A stretch of 7,422 bases of DNA from an uncultured Collinsella sp. (GTDB lineage: Bacteria; Actinomycetota; Coriobacteriia; Coriobacteriales; Coriobacteriaceae), in the NCBI GenBank assembly GCA_902478705.1, contig CABSMB010000051.1, positions 1 through 7,422 on the forward strand. Reading direction: 5' to 3'. This document shows, in pieces, positions 5,282 through 7,422 of this stretch. Within the stretch, counting starts at the first letter, position 1; each line of letters starts with the position of its first letter. The notes beneath the pieces are model-generated. The model was not told the origin of the DNA and made no database searches. It was given only the letters and a program-made list of their open reading frames with translations. The position numbers and the translations under genes are program-made.

Positions 5282-7422
5282 GACGCTCACCTCCCTTCGC
5301 ATTCGCCTTGCGACGAATGTGCATCCAGGCCGCAGCAGCGCAAAGCACCGCCGCGCCGGCAAGGTACGTCAGAGTGACGCCCGACATACCAGAAAGGGGC
5401 AAAGAGGTGGAGTAGGTGTTGGTGAAGGTGGGGGCAGTGTCGGGAAACTCGTGGCCCTCGGTCTCGGCGCTTACCCACGTACCTTCTTTGTCAACGGTTC
5501 CCTTCCTGTAGGTCACCGCACAGTTGATCTCTCCTTTTTCGGTGTCATACCTTGCCACAACCGTGAACTTATAGACCGAGTGGTCGTACGTGTAGTGCGA
5601 GAACCGCGAACCGTCGGTTTTCTCGCGCACATAGTACGTATAGGTCTTGGAAGGGCCACCCGTGGAGTCGCCCGAGTCGTCGGGATTACCCCTGATATCA
5701 GCGAGCGAGTACTTGAGCTCAACCTCTTTATCAGTGGTGTCTTTGAACGAAAGCGTCTGCTTCGTTTCTTTACCAGAGGTCACGGCAGTACCGATGATGT
5801 TTTTAAATTTGCTGTCTTTCGCAAACTGAAGTGTAAACTCCTTCATCTCGCCACCCTCAACGACCTTAGTCGCCTTAGGAGTCCAGGAGGCGGGGGGCAC
5901 GATTTTGTTGGTAAAGGTCGGTTTCTTACTGTTACCGATAGTAACCGTAGTCTTCGTGCTATCTTGTGAGCTATCTTGTGGGATGTCAACGGAATAGCTT
6001 TCGGAACCAAGTGGTTTGAAGATGGGATCCTTCTCTGTCTTTTTAGAAACGGTTATTTCTTTTACCTTGTAATAATTAATAGGAATCGACATGAGATATT
6101 TAGTGTCGGATGGATTGTCCTCAACTTTTACCACGATCTTGTAAATGGTCTCGTCGAATTTGGTATCCAATTCGTTTTCGCCGCTGATGGGTTCCTCAAC
6201 AAGATAGAAAACGTATTGTCCCGAAGAATAGTCCTTGCCAGAGTCGAAGGTGATATTGCCGTTTGTTTGATCAACAGGCGCCTCGCCCGCAACACTGCAA
6301 TCGCCCATATCAAATGTGTCGTCATCTTTCCAAGAAGGCTCGATGTCACCATCCTGGCGCAGCAACTTAAATCTGTAATTGTGCGTGCTAAGGCCTTGCG
6401 AGATTCCCTTTTCATCTTTAAGCACCTTGGTGGCATTGAGCTTCATGCTCGGATAAACACTCAGATCCTTGACCTCGCCAACGACAAGATCGCCGTTGGT
6501 CATGATGCCGCCACCGTGGGTGTAGGAATAGTTGCCACTGATAATGGTCGTAGCCGCTGTCTGCGCCTTTCCCATGGCATCGGCAGTCGGATGGGCCTCA
6601 AGACCGAACATGTACTTGGCCTCGGCGCCGCCATTTGGCTCAATGGTGATCTTCTCGCCGTCGCAAGTGCCCTGCCAACCAGCCGAGTCGCCGCCGAGCA
6701 TCTTGCCGAGCACAACTGCAATTGTCGAGTTCGCACCATCTTTTTTACGCACCAGGAAGAAATCCTTATGGCCGGATTTTTTGAAGGGCTCGGTAATGTA
6801 CTCGGAGTTACTATCCTCGTTCTTCCCATATCCGCCGGCAGAGTAGTGTTCACCATTATTATCTTTATTGTTATAAATAGCGGCACCGTTGGAATGCGAA
6901 ACGATTGTTTCGCCCGTAGGACAAGCGCCAACGCCGCCGCCCCAGCCGCCAGCCTCATTTTCGGCAATCAACGTCTTTACGATATTGAGCTTGCCGCCCT
7001 TCTGGATAAAGACGCCACCGCCGCCCCAGTCGCCGCCGCGATCCTTACCCGTCATAGTCTTGTTGTTCGTAATGTAAATCTTGCTGTTCTCACCAGCGCT
7101 AATTGTTGCCATCGTACCAGTGTTGTCACCGCCAGCGATACGCAAACCGCCGCCCTCAGCGTTCTCCGCCACGTTGCCGGCAATCGTGCCGCCAGTCATT
7201 TCAAACTCGATGGTCTTGTTGTAAAAACCAGCGTAAACGCCACCGCCAGCCTCATGGGAGTAGTTAGCAGTAACTGAGCCACCCGTTATACTGAGCTTGC
7301 CACCATTTACACATGCAATGCCACCGCCACCGAGCAGGCCATTGTTAAACGATTCAGAGATATTGGAATCGACACGATTGTTAGTAATGCTTGCCGAATC
7401 GCTGATACTAACGCAAGCATTT
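5274..7422 (-). CDS. Large cell-wall-anchored adhesin, 3' part (LPLSG), likely pilus tip
   Basis: The frame is open to the right edge: 715 residues are visible and the start is outside. An internal ATG at 7199 is not the true start, because the same repeat character continues upstream. From the edge to about 6480 the chain is rich in GGG(V/I) turns, N-G-G-K-L-x-I and T-G-G-x-(I/V) units and short beta strands, resembling a right-handed beta-helix (pectate-lyase-like or Pmp-like repeats). Two FctA/Spy0128-like isopeptide domains follow: the first with Lys at 6428, a Glu pair at 6197 to 6192 and Asn at 5909 (FTNKI); the second with Lys at 5867, Glu at 5624 and Asn at 5420 (FTNTY). Then LPLSG (5402 to 5388), a membrane helix and a basic tail. 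All would be surface-exposed and wall- or pilus-linked. First position in the cluster and large size suggest the tip adhesin; the ligand is unknown. Base composition is lower in GC than in pilin B. Confidence 0.88.
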   Translation of the reverse strand, partial: NACVSISDSASITNNRVDSNISESFNNGLLGGGGIACVNGGKLSITGGSVTANYSHEAGGGVYAGFYNKTIEFEMTGGTIAGNVAENAEGGGLRIAGGDNTGTMATISAGENSKIYITNNKTMTGKDRGGDWGGGGVFIQKGGKLNIVKTLIAENEAGGWGGGVGACPTGETIVSHSNGAAIYNNKDNNGEHYSAGGYGKNEDSNSEYITEPFKKSGHKDFFLVRKKDGANSTIAVVLGKMLGGDSAGWQGTCDGEKITIEPNGGAEAKYMFGLEAHPTADAMGKAQTAATTIISGNYSYTHGGGIMTNGDLVVGEVKDLSVYPSMKLNATKVLKDEKGISQGLSTHNYRFKLLRQDGDIEPSWKDDDTFDMGDCSVAGEAPVDQTNGNITFDSGKDYSSGQYVFYLVEEPISGENELDTKFDETIYKIVVKVEDNPSDTKYLMSIPINYYKVKEITVSKKTEKDPIFKPLGSESYSVDIPQDSSQDSTKTTVTIGNSKKPTFTNKIVPPASWTPKATKVVEGGEMKEFTLQFAKDSKFKNIIGTAVTSGKETKQTLSFKDTTDKEVELKYSLADIRGNPDDSGDSTGGPSKTYTYYVREKTDGSRFSHYTYDHSVYKFTVVARYDTEKGEINCAVTYRKGTVDKEGTWVSAETEGHEFPDTAPTFTNTYSTSLPLSGMSGVTLTYLAGAAVLCAAAAWMHIRRKANAKGGERRE
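5287..5295 (-). promoter_or_regulatory. Ribosome binding site of pilin B
   Basis: GGGAGGTGA on the minus strand lies five bases before the GTG at 5281 and inside the last codons of the adhesin gene. It fixes GTG as the start. The 8-base overlap with the adhesin stop (GTGAATAA) suggests translational coupling, so adhesin and pilin B would be made in linked amounts. Confidence 0.8.
5957..5980 (-). repeat. 12-bp tandem duplication inside the adhesin
   Basis: Two adjacent 12-base units, 5957 to 5968 and 5969 to 5980 (plus-strand core GCTATCTTGTG), differ at one base. On the minus strand they encode the QDSSQDS part of the first FctA-like domain. Being a multiple of three, gain or loss of a unit would keep the frame. 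It sits near the C-terminal end of that domain, before its bond Asn, probably in a surface loop. Confidence 0.8.

Noticed and set aside
3626..5377. 583-codon open frame on the plus strand opposite pilin B
   Set aside because: It runs in exact codon register with pilin B, so it is open only because pilin B rarely uses TTA, CTA or TCA codons. Its translation is low-complexity Arg/Gly/Ala/Val and lacks domains, while the minus strand has a signal peptide, an E-box and an anchor.
5976..7277. 433-codon open frame on the plus strand opposite the adhesin, in lower-GC DNA
   Set aside because: This was the most tempting antisense gene because it lies outside the GC-rich zone, but it is again in codon register with the adhesin and its sequence shows no family features. 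The opposite strand has clear FctA-like domains.

Overview
The window looks like a chromosomal stretch of a high-GC Gram-positive bacterium, most likely a Coriobacteriia member such as Collinsella. This rests on the GC-rich housekeeping genes, the cell-wall sorting signals and sortase, and the style of the pilins. The genus is an inference from sequence style; no rRNA or species marker is present. All supported genes lie on the minus strand.

In transcription order (right to left) there is: (1) the 3' part of a large cell-wall-anchored adhesin (7422 to 5274), with a glycine-rich beta-helix-like region, two FctA/Spy0128-like isopeptide domains and an LPLSG anchor; (2) a GC-rich SpaA-type pilin, called pilin B here (5281 to 3617), which overlaps the adhesin by 8 bases and has an atypical MPSTG anchor; (3) a paralogous SpaA-type pilin, called pilin A (3508 to 1847), with an LPLTG anchor and a strong ribosome binding site; (4) a hairpin with a short U-run (1746 to 1712); (5) a class C pilin sortase (1636 to 746); (6) about 300 bp of gene-free DNA with two strong inverted repeats and a likely promoter; (7) gatC (443 to 132) and the start of gatA (132 to 1), from the transamidosome operon.

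Genes 1 to 5 form a sortase-assembled pilus locus. The adhesin is probably the tip, pilin A is the best candidate for the polymerised shaft, pilin B is probably a minor or basal subunit, and the sortase would link them through pilin-motif lysines and sorting signals. The hairpin between pilin A and sortase would give more structural subunit than enzyme. gatC and gatA are unrelated housekeeping genes with their own probable promoter.

The most interesting points are: pilin B has lost the D2-domain isopeptide Lys and Asn that its paralogue keeps, and carries four cysteines instead; the three substrates have three different sorting signals next to one sortase; the adhesin combines a beta-helix with FctA-type stalk domains inside a SpaA-type operon; base composition shifts sharply between neighbouring genes; and a palindrome cluster sits between the pilus locus and gatC. 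I did not find evidence for an entirely new class of system. The window is best read as a sortase pilus operon with unusual subunits.
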